32,051 nucleotides of DNA from Podaxis mareebaensis (taxonomy: Eukaryota; Basidiomycota; Agaricomycetes; Agaricales; Agaricaceae), in contig JAEUWP010000423.1 in NCBI GenBank assembly GCA_018524725.1, positions 1 to 32,051 on the forward strand, written 5' to 3'. Both the position numbers and the translations under genes were made by a program. Below are positions 9,330 to 18,183 of the stretch, one piece after another (the first letter of the stretch is position 1; every line of letters begins with the position of its first letter). The notes under the pieces are model-generated. The model saw nothing but the letters and a program-made list of their open reading frames with translations. It had not been told where the DNA came from and did not search any database.

Positions 9330-10290
9330 ACAAACATTGCACCAAAGGCCTAGGAGCAATGGTGACAAGTGGCGGGAGCTGCAACGAGGTGAAACGGCAG
9401 CTCTGGGGAGAGGGAGACAGCAAGGAATGGCATAGTGAGTGAAGGTAGCAGAGTAAATTGCGAATCGCGAGACGACGACAGCACGAACACGGTAGTGAGT
9501 AGGCGCGTTCGAAAGAGGACATCGAGCGCATTCCGGAGAGGGTAAGACCGTGCGGAACGAGGGAGAAATGGTTCCAGGACGAAGGAAGTCGGCATTGAGG
9601 TGGGAAGATGAGGAGATTCATGATTTGCGCAACGACGAGCGCAGCGTTCCGGGCGTGTGATGGCTCGTTGGAAAGCGGTTGATGAGGCGAGCAAGAAGAA
9701 CCCGAAAGCGTAGAAAGCGGCGCGGTATCGAAGTTGCAAAGGATGAGGGAGTGGTGAGGTAGATTTTGCGTGTTGCACGACGACGAGTGTGTTTCCCGAA
9801 AAACGAATGCCATCGTCAAAACTGTCTCAGTGAGGCGTCTTGAACGAGGGTACAAACGAGAGAAACGGTGGAGTAATGAGGTCACAGTGAGGGATGGAAT
9901 GTTATGAGGATGGCGAAAATGTTGATGGCGACAGCAAGGGGACAAGTTGACCGATTCATACGAATGAGGGCGCGTCAGAATCATGGCATCGGGGACTATC
10001 GAGCGATATAGGCCGCTTGACGATGCGCAAACCCGTTCCCGAGATATCCTCCAAATCTTCTTCATCCTCCCAAAAATGCGAAAAATCGTCCAAAATCCAC
10101 CAAAAAAACGCGTTTCTTGCCATCTAGGACACGTCCAATGCACAGGACATGTTGCCCTATACCCCTCCACGATGCTCCATGGCATATGGCACGTCTCCTT
10201 AGGGAGAATCCCCCGGAATGGTGGATCCTCCCCAACTAAGGGGGTCCCAAGGCTCACCTACTGCTCACCTTGGTACCCTCCCTAGTCACC
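9330..10290. other. GC- and CpG-rich island of unknown identity
   Basis: Base composition changes abruptly at ITS1: CG dinucleotides are frequent from about 9370 to 10140 (for example GCGAATCGCGAGACGACGAC at 9458-9477), whereas the sequence on either side has almost none. A 325-codon frame on the minus strand (9280-10257) exists, but its translation is Ser/Pro/Arg-rich with no recognisable domain and begins inside ITS1 sequence; high GC favours such chance frames. No rRNA, tRNA or transposase signal is seen. It is most simply a younger insertion that has escaped CpG decay, or an unmethylated functional sequence. ACAAACA occurs at 9330-9336 and again at 10524-10530, a possible but weak target duplication. 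Confidence 0.55.
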
Positions 10291-10410
10291 CCTCCCAAAA
10301 AAATCCCTGGGGTTGAAGGGACCTTTGGGGAGTGCCCAAACGCACTCAAGGGCAGCCTCAAGATGCTAGGCTACTGGGGGGAGGCAGGGAGTGCCTGTGT
10401 AGTGAAGCAA

Positions 10411-10513
10411 CCCATATACTGGGTTATGCAAAAAAATGTAAGGCCTTGGGCCTCACAGAAGGGTGTTGAGAGTCTTAGATCATTGTGCCCAAGTGCATAA
10501 CCAGTTATATAGG
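10411..10513. repeat. Imperfect inverted repeat / possible short MITE-like hairpin
   Basis: The left arm (CCCATATACTGGGTTATGCA at 10411-10430) is complementary to the right arm (TGCATAACCAGTTATATAGG at 10494-10513) with one extra base and few mismatches, separated by about 63 nt. The loop contains further partial complements (CCTTGGGC / GCCCAAG). It could be the terminus or the whole of a small non-autonomous element, or a foldable RNA. I cannot assign it. Confidence 0.5.
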
Positions 10514-10938
10514 TGCTGGCTATACAAACACAGGGCGAGTTGACAAAAATAAAGACCTAAAGAAAGAAAGAAAGCTACGAAAATGATGGCTACCTACAAG
10601 TCCATCACAAATGTGAGAAAACCTGACCTAAGCATTCCTACAGAGTCTTTGTCAAGGGCCTCAGGCTTATAGGGTGATACCCAACTAACATTGCAGCCAG
10701 GAACTATCTATGAAATCTAATATCTATCTACTGAAGAATAAACAGGTTTGGGCATTACTAATTAATAGAATTGTAAGAAGTAAGGACAACTATGAAAGTC
10801 TATCCAGGTCAGTAGTAGAAAATCCTTATGAATTTGGACAGTATCAGTAGCTTTGGGTCAAGCCCTGAACCTGGATCACTACACCAGACAAACTGCCCTA
10901 ATATTCAGGGTGGACTACAATTCCTATTGATCTGCTTC
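10514..10938. other. No recognised feature
   Basis: Low-CpG sequence with a short GAAA-type simple repeat near 10560-10572. No coding frame, rRNA or transposon terminus was recognised. Confidence 0.5.
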
Positions 10939-11355
10939 AATAGATACAGCTTCACAATGAACATCTGATAAGTGGGTAAGCTCACAAATCATTCCTGACT
11001 ATAATCTAACCTTGTTAGATTTCTACTGACCTTTTAATTGATTGGACTATTAATCTGACTATGATCTTTTAGATCCTTCTAGACTCTATTGAGCCCTAAT
11101 TGGCTCTGCTGACAGATTGTCTACCCTTAGGATGGACTCTATTGAATACTGACTTATTTTAATAAATATAGCTATACATTGACCTTCTAGTAAGTGGGTA
11201 AGCCCACAAATTTCTCCTGACCTCAATCTAATACTGTTAGATCTCCACTGATATACTAACTGACTGTTTTACTAATCTGATTATAATTATTCAGATACAT
11301 CTAGATCTTGTCTAGCCCTAAGTGTTCTACTGACAATCAGGTAATCCTGACTCCA
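10939..11355 (+). repeat. Two tandem copies of a ~222-bp unit
   Basis: Unit 1 starts at 10939 (AATAGATACAGC) and unit 2 at 11161 (AATAAATATAGC). Both carry AAGTGGGTAAGC(T/C)CACAAAT, the GTTAGAT..CCACTGA-like segment and an AGCCCTAA block in the same order. Divergence is considerable, largely transitions and small indels. It lies upstream of LINE copy C, so it might be part of that element's promoter region, but this is only positional inference. Confidence 0.6.
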
Positions 11356-11604
11356 CTAATGACTGATAAAGTACAGTAAAACAATACTAACCTCCCCTCA
11401 GATCTCATCCTAGTTTTTACTTAACTATCCCAACCAGCAAACTGTCCTCAGGTAAAATCTACTAATCCATTAGATATACTTTGGTAGTCTACATTCTATA
11501 CTACTACATACAATATATAAAATGTCTCAACTCTCCTATTGAACCTCTCCACCAAATATTATACAGTAGAATAATGATATTACAATAGAAACCACTAACT
11601 TATC
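11356..11604. other. No recognised feature
   Basis: AT-rich sequence between the tandem duplication and the start of similarity shared by LINE copies A and C. It could be additional 5' UTR of LINE C, since copy A is interrupted by an LTR at exactly this point. Nothing else was seen. Confidence 0.4.
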
Positions 11605-11956
11605 CTCCCTGCATCTACTGTAGACTCTGAATGCTAGACTCCAAAAGTAAGCTACCTTTTAACTGACCATTCTACAGACACAACTAAAAAACACTCCCTG
11701 TAAAATCTAGATAAGTAATACCTACCACTCTCACATTTTTATGTCATCTAACCACCTTAAACCCCTACAGAAATCTGAAGAACTAGCATATAATATTGAC
11801 TGAGTAACTCTAATACCCTGATAGACTTATAAACACTAATCTAAAATTAGAACAATATCAGACTTGTAATAAATACTAAATCTATAAGATCTCTATAGAA
11901 ATAAAAGGCCTAAAAACTGAACTCAGTCAAAAGAATGGTAACTGGATAAGTATAAA

Positions 11957-13437
11957 AAGCCTGACTCTCTAGTAAGATTCTCTAATACTGCACACTATAG
12001 CTAAAAGCACTCTCACTCCTGCTCCCACTCTATCTGACCTTTTAGACTGCAAGCAAAAAGACTACTCAGAGCCAGTCTCTGACAGTGACTAACTACTTGC
12101 TACTCTGACTAACACTAGCAGTCAATCCAAGAAAAAAGAGGATAAGAAGAAGCAAAGGCTATTAGATATAGAGATAGACAATTCACTAGTACTCTTCTTT
12201 GACTTTCTGACTCTATCTGCCACTAACAGCCTGACAAGTAAGCCTCTAAAATCCAAAGAAATATATAAGCTAACAATATTTACTAGTCAACCCTATCCAG
12301 TCTGTCCTTAATAAAGCATTCACTAACAATGAGTCAACTGATATAAGCAAGATCAATAAGGATCCCAAGTCTGCTTCTATTAATAAAACCCCTAACCTCT
12401 CAGAAAATGGTATGTAACACTCCCTAGCTAAAACCCACTGATTAACTAACTCTATTAAAGATTGGGACATCTAGGTCAATTCTATAGTAGACAACTCTGG
12501 TAACAAGTGGACTCTACTTGAGGACAAGTCCCTCAAGCCAAAATTCCACATGACTATGAACTTCTATCCTGCCAAGTAGGGCAATAACAAAAACTTCAAG
12601 ACCAATCTCTTGACTTTCTTTATGAATGACTATAAAATAAGTACTTTCTGAGAACCACTCCACTCTATTACTGAAATTTTAAAGTTCAAGCTGCTTATGG
12701 CATATGCTAGTGCTACCAAGACTTAAGAGAAGAAGAATGCTATAATCACAGCTGTCAATGCCCTACTAGATAATAAAGTAGTCAAGAAAGAAGATATCAA
12801 AGAGATATATCCTGAGTCACCATGGTATATAGTTAATATCTATAGTTGGGAGGCAGTCAAAGAGTTAGAAGAGATAGGAGCTGCATATACCTTAAGTAAA
12901 GGTGATCTTGTTACCTTCCATAGTCTGACCACTAGTCACTCCCTCCATGTCACTCTTCATATGAAGGTCTTAGCAAACTGAAACACATTATAGTCTAGCA
13001 TCAAAGTCTGAGATACTTTACAGTCCATCTAGGACAATACTATTACTATTAGAATAGCCTAACTTCATTCTTTCAAATACTTTACTATCATAGACTTCTG
13101 TCATAAGCTTTCCCCTTTCATCCCCAGCTCCTATCATCTTGACTCTTTCTCTAAATTCAAAATCCACTTTGCCTATGACTACAAAATCTACCACTCTTAT
13201 GACCACCCTACTGGAGACTGCTGCTTCAATAAACTAAGGAAGATCTAGAACATGGGATTAGGTGAAGCAGTCCAAGGAACTGCTCTCAGTGAAAAGAAGC
13301 TAGTCTATATATGTTTGAGCCTATACCTCTTCCACTTATCTATAGCTCACATTGTTTACCACTTTCTGTCCTTACTCATAACTAATATATCACACCCCAC
13401 TCTCTGTTCTGAATCAACTAATAAGCCTATATCTTAA
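11957..13437 (+). pseudogene. LINE copy C ORF1 relic
   Basis: This is homologous to the copy A frame at 6036-6992. The start codon seen in A (ATG) is AAG here. It includes a basic Lys/Gln tract near 12130-12155, an Ile/Leu/Lys-rich region with several stops, then a part not present in A (12911-13437) with several aromatic and His/Cys residues (DHPTGDCCF near 13203-13229), ending at TAA 13435-13437. No canonical zinc knuckle or RRM signature could be confirmed. The role (RNA-binding LINE ORF1 protein) is inferred only from its position before ORF2. Confidence 0.5.
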
Positions 13438-13802
13438 TATAAGTCAGCTAACTTTGAGATCACCTAACTAAAGACTACTTGAAAGAAAGATGAGATAAAA
13501 ACAAATAAGCAAATGAAAAATAAATTCAATAAATATCAATGATAACTAAGTCCAACTCCAACCTTCACATAAGGAAACAACTATAAGTGACACTACATTG
13601 ATAAAGAACCATAACCCTACAAGTACACTATTAACTCTATTCTAATAGTCACCTTTAAAAGAAACTAGAAACAACCATCTCAACCCTTATAACTCATACT
13701 TAACAAGAATCAAAGAACAATTATAAAGGACTCAATAAAGCCTGAAAGAGTAATCATACCTTAAAAACAATAACCCCCTCAACCCAAATAGCTACATCTC
13801 AA
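13438..13802 (+). other. Inter-ORF region and possible first codons of LINE ORF2
   Basis: AT-rich with no long frame. A Lys-rich frame with stops continues from ORF1, and the last ~35 bases read NNPLNPNSYISI, like the beginning of an endonuclease domain, before similarity switches to the Tc1-like transposase at about 13803. Confidence 0.35.
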
Positions 13803-13806
13803 TATC

Positions 13807-14579
13807 ATGCCATTAGACTATACAGTGAGCAAGATATTAGTCCCATCTCAGACTGTCAGAAGACACTTGAAGAAGGCAGGTCTCAAAGCTGTAGTGAAGA
13901 AGAAAAAGCTTTTTCTTAGTGCTAGGCATAGGAGGGAAGGAATGGACTTTGCTTTAGTACACCAGCATTGGACCCTAGAGGACTGGAAAAAGGTTATATG
14001 GTCTGATGAGACTAAGATCAATAGGTTGGGGTCAGATGGTAGGAAGCAGGAATGGAAAAGGCCAGGAGAGGGCCTTAGTGATAGGCTGATAGAGGGAATA
14101 GTCAAGTTTGGAGGAGATCACTCATGATTTGGAGCTGCATGTTGTGGAATGGAACTAGGTTTGCAACCAAGATTGATGGGAAAATAGATGATAACCTCTA
14201 TATGAACATTCTGGAAGATGAACTTGGGAGGACTGTGGAGTGGCATGGGCTGGAGAAGGATGAAATGATTTTTCAACAGGATAATAACCCCAAGTACAAG
14301 AGCAAAAAAGCTACAGCCCAGTTTCAGGAAAACCAACTCAAGGTTCTTCCATGGCCAGCACAGTCTTTATACCTCAATCCCATTGAACACTTATGGAATT
14401 ACCTCAAGAAAAAACTAGGAAAGTATAAATCTCTATCCAGGAGAATAAATAAACTGTGGGAGAGGGTGTAGGACTAGTGGAATGACATACTAGCTTCTGA
14501 GTGTCAGAAGTTGATTGAAAGTATGCCTAGGAGGAGAGAGGCAGTAATAAGGGCTAATGGAAGATACACCAAGTACTAG
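13807..14579 (+). pseudogene. Tc1-like DD34E transposase, frameshifted
   Basis: The frame from 13807 carries the end of the HTH region (SQTVRRHLKKAGL), then VIWSDETKI with the first catalytic Asp near 14007. A one-base deletion in the Gly-rich segment near 14115-14120 shifts the frame; the second frame (from 14124) has IWSCMLWNG, FQQDNNPK with the second Asp near 14280, and LNPIEHLW with Glu near 14385. The spacing of 34 residues between the second Asp and Glu defines DD34E of the Tc1 branch. Two TAG stops (14469-14471 and just after, at Gln/Lys positions) precede the typical C-terminus ending GRYTKY at 14579. It catalyses cut-and-paste transposition when intact; here it is inactive because of truncation, frameshift and stops. 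CpG decay is milder than in neighbouring LINEs. Confidence 0.9.
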
Positions 14580-14608
14580 CTATACCCTTGTATGTATGTA
14601 TTAGAATA

Positions 14609-14820
14609 TTGGCAACAAAACTGTTCCAATGAGTAATATTGACCCAATAATTGATATTAAATCAGGCTAAATTAATTACATAATAAAACTTGATGGGATC
14701 AAAGTTAAGAAACTAGGCTATTCTCAGAAATATTTTGGAGGTAGTCACCTTAACCAGTTCAGAGATATTGTAATTTCTTTCTAAAAGTTCCAAACATTGG
14801 AACAGTTTTGTTGCTCACTG
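14609..14820. repeat. Inverted repeat pair at the Tc1 3' end (possible ~210-bp MITE)
   Basis: TTGGCAACAAAACTGTTCCA begins at 14609 and its reverse complement (CATTGGAACAGTTTTGTTGC) occupies 14795-14814, ending with CTCACTG at 14820 and TA beyond. The right arm is the transposon terminus. The left arm, only 30 bases after the transposase stop, could be a sub-terminal repeat or the left end of a nested non-autonomous derivative. Confidence 0.7.
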
Positions 14821-14879
14821 TAACACCAAACCCATCATACTCAAAGCTAAAATGGACAAATTGACCAATATCTCATACT

Positions 14880-15720
14880 CTTCACAACCCAGAAGAAAAA
14901 GACATATAGCTCCAGGCAATTATAGAGCATATAGTTACAAACTGGAGCTAACAAACCAACTAATAATAACCCACACCCTTTATAATCAAAACCAAAAGAA
15001 CATATAGAACTATATATCATAGTATATATAACTATAAATAAAAGCAGGTAAACCAACTATTAATAAATCTCACCCCCCATAACCAAGAAAACAAAAACAC
15101 TCAAACCCATACATTATTGATCATATACTCACAAGCTAAAGCTGACAAATCTATAGACTATATCTCAGAACTACTATAACTAAGATCAAAAAGTCATAAA
15201 AATCCACATACTATAGAACATATACCCACAAGCTGGAGTGAACCAACTAACAAACAATAACCCAGATTTACTACAATCAAGATTGAAAACTATATAAACC
15301 TATACATCTCAGAATATATCATCACAAGCTGGAGTAGACAAATCAACTACTAACAACTCATATCCCTCATACCCAAGACAACAACTCAGACCCAATATAA
15401 CCAAGATTGAAGAACTACATAAACCCATGCAATATAGAATGTATATCCACAAGCTAGAGGTAATGAACCAACCATTAACCCACAACCCATTCATCCTAGA
15501 ACATATATTCATAAGATGGAGTTAACAAACTAATAGACTATAATCTAGACCCACTATAACTAAGATCAAAAAGTTATATAAACCTATACACCATAAAATA
15601 TATACTCACAAGCTGGAGGGAATAAACCAACTAATAACAAATAACAACCCTATAACCAAGATTAAAAAGACACTTAAACCCATACACCTTAGAATATATA
15701 CTTACAAGATAGAGTTAATA
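14880..15720 (+). repeat. Degenerate tandem array, ~96-bp period
   Basis: The motif ATAT(A/C)(C/T)xCACAAGCTGGAG recurs at about 14934, 15130, 15228, 15324, 15449, 15511, 15608 and 15704, mostly 94-98 bases apart or multiples. Units also share AACCAACTA, CCAAGATTxAAA and ACCTATACA(C/T)C segments. It is CpG-free and non-coding. The last unit runs into the 300-bp module, and one similar unit flanks the inverted module copy near 22325-22385. It could be intergenic-spacer subrepeats of rDNA or subterminal repeats of a transposon; neither is proven. Confidence 0.7.
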
Positions 15721-15966
15721 ATCTGGGAAGAAATTCCCAAACCTACCCACAAAGAGGAGTCCTACTCATAATTACATTATAGAAAGTCACAATAATATAT
15801 CAGAGTTTAGCACTGGCTGTTCTAGAACATAGAATAGTAACATTAGGATGAGAGTGCCATCTGCTGCATAGTACTTAAGGGCTTGCAGTATAAACATGAG
15901 TGTGGCAGGTGCCCATACCAACTCCTTAAGCCTGGGGCTGACTATGGGCCCTAGGCTCCAGGACCA
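15665..15966 (+). repeat. 300-bp module, left copy (inverted with respect to 22081-22385)
   Basis: It matches the reverse complement of 22081-22385 over its entire length with mainly transition differences. Shared landmarks are GGGAAGAAATTCCCA (15725-15739), GAGAGTGCCATCTGCTGCA and the TAGTCAGCCCCAGGCTTAAG region on the opposite strand. One strand keeps an open frame in both copies (minus strand here, plus strand in the other copy), but I recognise no protein. It does not resemble 28S, 5S or ITS as far as I can tell. Here its inner end joins 28S sequence at about 15966, with CCTGGTCC present on both sides of the join. Confidence 0.75.
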
Positions 15967-16455
15967 GGAAACTAGGGTCCCATTGCAAAAGTGAGGCTGA
16001 TTCCCAGCCAACATGACTGACTTCAAGCATTTTCCTTTCAGCAATTTCATGTACTGTTTAACTCTCTTTCCAAAGTTCTTTTCATCTTTCCCTCATGGTA
16101 CTTGTTTGCTATTAGTCTCTTGCCAATATTTAGCTTTAGATGGAATTTACCACCCATTTTGAGCTGTATTCCCAAACAACTTGACTCTTTGAGAGCATAC
16201 CACAAAGCCCTGGTGGTCCATATCAGAGACAGGATTCTCACCCTCTATGACACCCCATTCTAGGGGACTTGTACACAGTCCAGCATGGGTAACACTTCTC
16301 TAGATTACAACTCGGACAGCCAGAGACCACCAGATTTTAAATTTGAGCTTTTCCCACTTCACTCACAGCTACTAGGGGAATCCTTGTTAGTTTCTTTTCC
16401 TCTACTTATTGATATGCTTAAGTTCAGTGGGTAGTCCTACCTGATTTGAGGTCAA
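15967..16455 (-). rRNA. 28S rRNA 5' fragment (D1 and start of D2), mutated relic
   Basis: On the minus strand it begins at the canonical TTGACCTCAAATCAGGTAGG (about 16455), passes AACTTAAGCATATCAATAAG, the D1 region and AAAGATGAAAAGAACTTTGGAAAGAG, and fades in D2 near CTTGAAGTCAGTCATGTTGG. Normal CpGs are replaced by TpG or CpA; one survives near 16313 (CTCGGAC). It stops after about 490 nt of a molecule that is normally over 3 kb, where the 300-bp module starts. Confidence 0.9.
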
Positions 16456-16681
16456 AATGTTCAGAGATTGTCCCCTGCAAGGATGATTAGCAGCTGAACA
16501 GACAGAGAGCAGCCCCACAGCATAGATAGTTATCACACCTGTGATGGACTGCAAACAGTTCTGCTAATGTATTTCAGAGGAGCCAACCTTGGTTTACAAA
16601 GGCTGGCATAGACCCCCATGTCCAAGCCCTGAACACCAGCTTCAAAAAACTGGAGTGAACTGGAGTGGAGTTGAGAATTTA
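16456..16681 (-). other. ITS2 relic
   Basis: It lies between 5.8S and 28S on the minus strand. It has the Agaricomycete pattern GGCTTGGAxxTGGGGGTCT, GGCTCCTCTGAAATxCATTAGC, and TGTGATAACTATCTATGC, which supports a mushroom-class host. It is also CpG-depleted. Confidence 0.85.
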
Positions 16682-16836
16682 ATGACACTCAAACAGGCAT
16701 GCTCCTCAGAATACCAAGGAGTGTAAGATGTGTTTAAAGATTCAATGATTCACTGAATTCTGCAATTCACATTACTTATCACATTTCACTGCATTCTTCA
16801 TCGATGTGAGAGCCAAGAGATCCATTGCTGAAAGTT
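16682..16836 (-). rRNA. 5.8S rRNA relic, near full length
   Basis: On the minus strand it runs from AACTTTCAGCAATGGATCTC (normally AACAACGG) through GCTCTCACATCGATGAAGAA to GCATGCCTGTTTGAGTGTCAT, about 155 nt, close to the usual 157-158. The CpGs of AACGG, TCGCATC, ACGCAGCG and TTGAACGC are changed to TG or CA, so base pairing with 28S would be impaired. It is therefore a relic, not a working gene. Confidence 0.95.
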
Positions 16837-17140
16837 GTATTACAAGTTCTATAGGCATGAGAGGCCTATCGAATAACATTCTACAACATGCTACTGTAGT
16901 GTATGAAACAACATAGACCTCTGGGGGAGAGGTCACAAGGCTGCCACTTGAAGGGAGTAGCAGCACTTTCACACAGCACCCCTCACATCCATGAAGAGGC
17001 CAGAGAGAACCCCTTCTTCAATAGTCAGCCCTGCTATCAACCCCCAGAGACTACAAAGGGTGCACAGGTGGATGAATAAAGTCAAGACAGGTGTGCACAT
17101 TGCTCTGGAGAGCCAGCTACAGCCCATCAAGTATATTCAA
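16837..17140 (-). other. ITS1 relic
   Basis: It lies between 18S and 5.8S on the minus strand, about 304 nt. Its beginning matches the ITS1 fragment at 9280-9328, which shows the two rDNA pieces come from the same kind of unit. Confidence 0.85.
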
Positions 17141-17930
17141 TAATGATCCTTCCACAGGTTCACCTACAGAAACCTTGTTATGACTTTTACTTCTTCTAAA
17201 TGACTAAGTTTGATCAGCTTCTCAGCAATAGAGTGTGGTTGCCCACTCCCCAAAGCCAATCTGGAGACCTCACTAAGCCATTCAATTAGTAGTAGCAACA
17301 GGTGGTGTGTACAAAGGGCAGGGACATAATCAACATGAGCTAATGACTCATGCTTACTAGGCATTCCTTGTTGAAGAGCAATAATTGCAATGCTCTATCC
17401 CCAGCACAACAGAGTTTCACAAGATTACCCAGACCTTCTAGCCAAGGTGAGAAACTCACTGGCTCTGTCAGTGTAGTGCACATGTGGCCCAGAATATCTA
17501 AGGGCATCACAGACTTGTTATTGCCTCAAACTTCTGTCAGCTAGACACTGACAGTCCCTCTAAGAAGCCAGCCTGGCTATTTAGCAGGTTAAGGTCTCAT
17601 TCATTATCAGAATTAACCAGACAAATCACTCCACCAACTAAGAATGGCCATGCACCACCACCTATAAAATCATGAAAGAGCTATCAATTTGTCAATCCTA
17701 GTTATATCTGGACCTGGTGAGTTTCCCCATGTTGAGTCAAATTAAGCCACAGACTCCATACCTAGTGGTGCCCTTCTATCAATTCCTTTAAGTTTCAGCC
17801 TTGCAACCATACTCCCCCCAGAACCCAAAGACTTTGATTTCTTGTAAGGTGCCAAGCAACACATCAAATTTGAGGTCACCTAATCCCTAGTTGGCATAGT
17901 TTACTGTTAAGACTACAACGGTATCTGATC
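17141..17930 (-). rRNA. 18S rRNA 3' fragment, mutated relic (copy B)
   Basis: On the minus strand it starts at GATCAGATACCGTTGTAGTC (17930; normal GATCAGATACCGTCGTAGTC) and runs to GGATCATTA (17141), about 790 nt. Only one CpG-containing site (AACGG at about 17918 on the plus strand) is obvious. It shares with copy A (8692-9279) the loss of a short V8 segment before GCTTCTTAGAGGGAC, but CpG changes differ between copies, e.g. a normal ACGCGCGC site reads ATGCATAT in A and ATGTGCAC in B. Its 5' edge is a poly(A)-tailed LINE. Confidence 0.95.
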
Positions 17931-17943
17931 TTTTTTTTTTTTT
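17931..17943 (-). other. Poly(A) tail of LINE copy B
   Basis: Thirteen consecutive T on the plus strand, then C and TTTT, directly next to GATC of 18S rDNA. It marks the 3' end of the element and fixes the insertion site in 18S. Confidence 0.85.
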
Positions 17944-18183
17944 CTTTTCAGTAGGGGAAAATTGGCTTTTACCAACTACCCAGGAACCTGTCCACTTGCC
18001 CATAAGGTTCTAGAGTGTGGGATTGGGCTTTGTCACCACCTGACCCACTAAAAACCCCCCTGCACCACCTGCATTAGCAGTGTACACCCTGTGGTGTCTA
18101 TGGAAGTCATTGGGCTTCCACAGGTCCAAGTGAATTGCTTCACTCCTATTTCCTCTGGGCAGGACCAGTATGAGAGAGACCCT

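Larger units (their letters stand above)
11605..13802 (+). mobile_element. LINE copy C, 5' part only
   Basis: It shares 11605-12910 with copy A (5685-6992), then continues through the ORF1 region deleted in copy A. At about 13765-13800 the translation NNPLNPNSYISI resembles the N-terminus of APE-type LINE ORF2 proteins, so the element runs from the 5' region through ORF1 into the first codons of ORF2. It is then cut by a Tc1-like transposon fragment. No RT remains. A run of 218 bp (12150-12367) is almost identical to copy A. Confidence 0.65.
13803..14820 (+). mobile_element. Tc1/mariner-like transposon, 5'-truncated
   Basis: Transposase relic followed by a 3' terminal inverted repeat ending CTCACTG at 14820, with TA at 14821-14822, the dinucleotide target used by this superfamily. 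The left terminus and N-terminal DNA-binding domain are missing: similarity starts inside the second helix-turn-helix, directly against LINE C. An inverted copy of the terminal sequence lies internally at 14609-14631. Confidence 0.8.

Noticed and set aside
14847..15512. Minus-strand Tyr/Cys/Leu-rich small frames
   Set aside because: They fall in the 96-bp tandem array and repeat with its units, so they reflect repeat composition rather than genes.
16047..17544. Several 60-70 codon frames over 28S, 5.8S and 18S
   Set aside because: The sequence is rDNA on the minus strand; such frames arise by chance.
15967..17930. A functional rRNA operon on the minus strand
   Set aside because: 28S stops after about 490 nt, 18S lacks its 5' half, and invariant CpG-containing sites are mutated throughout.
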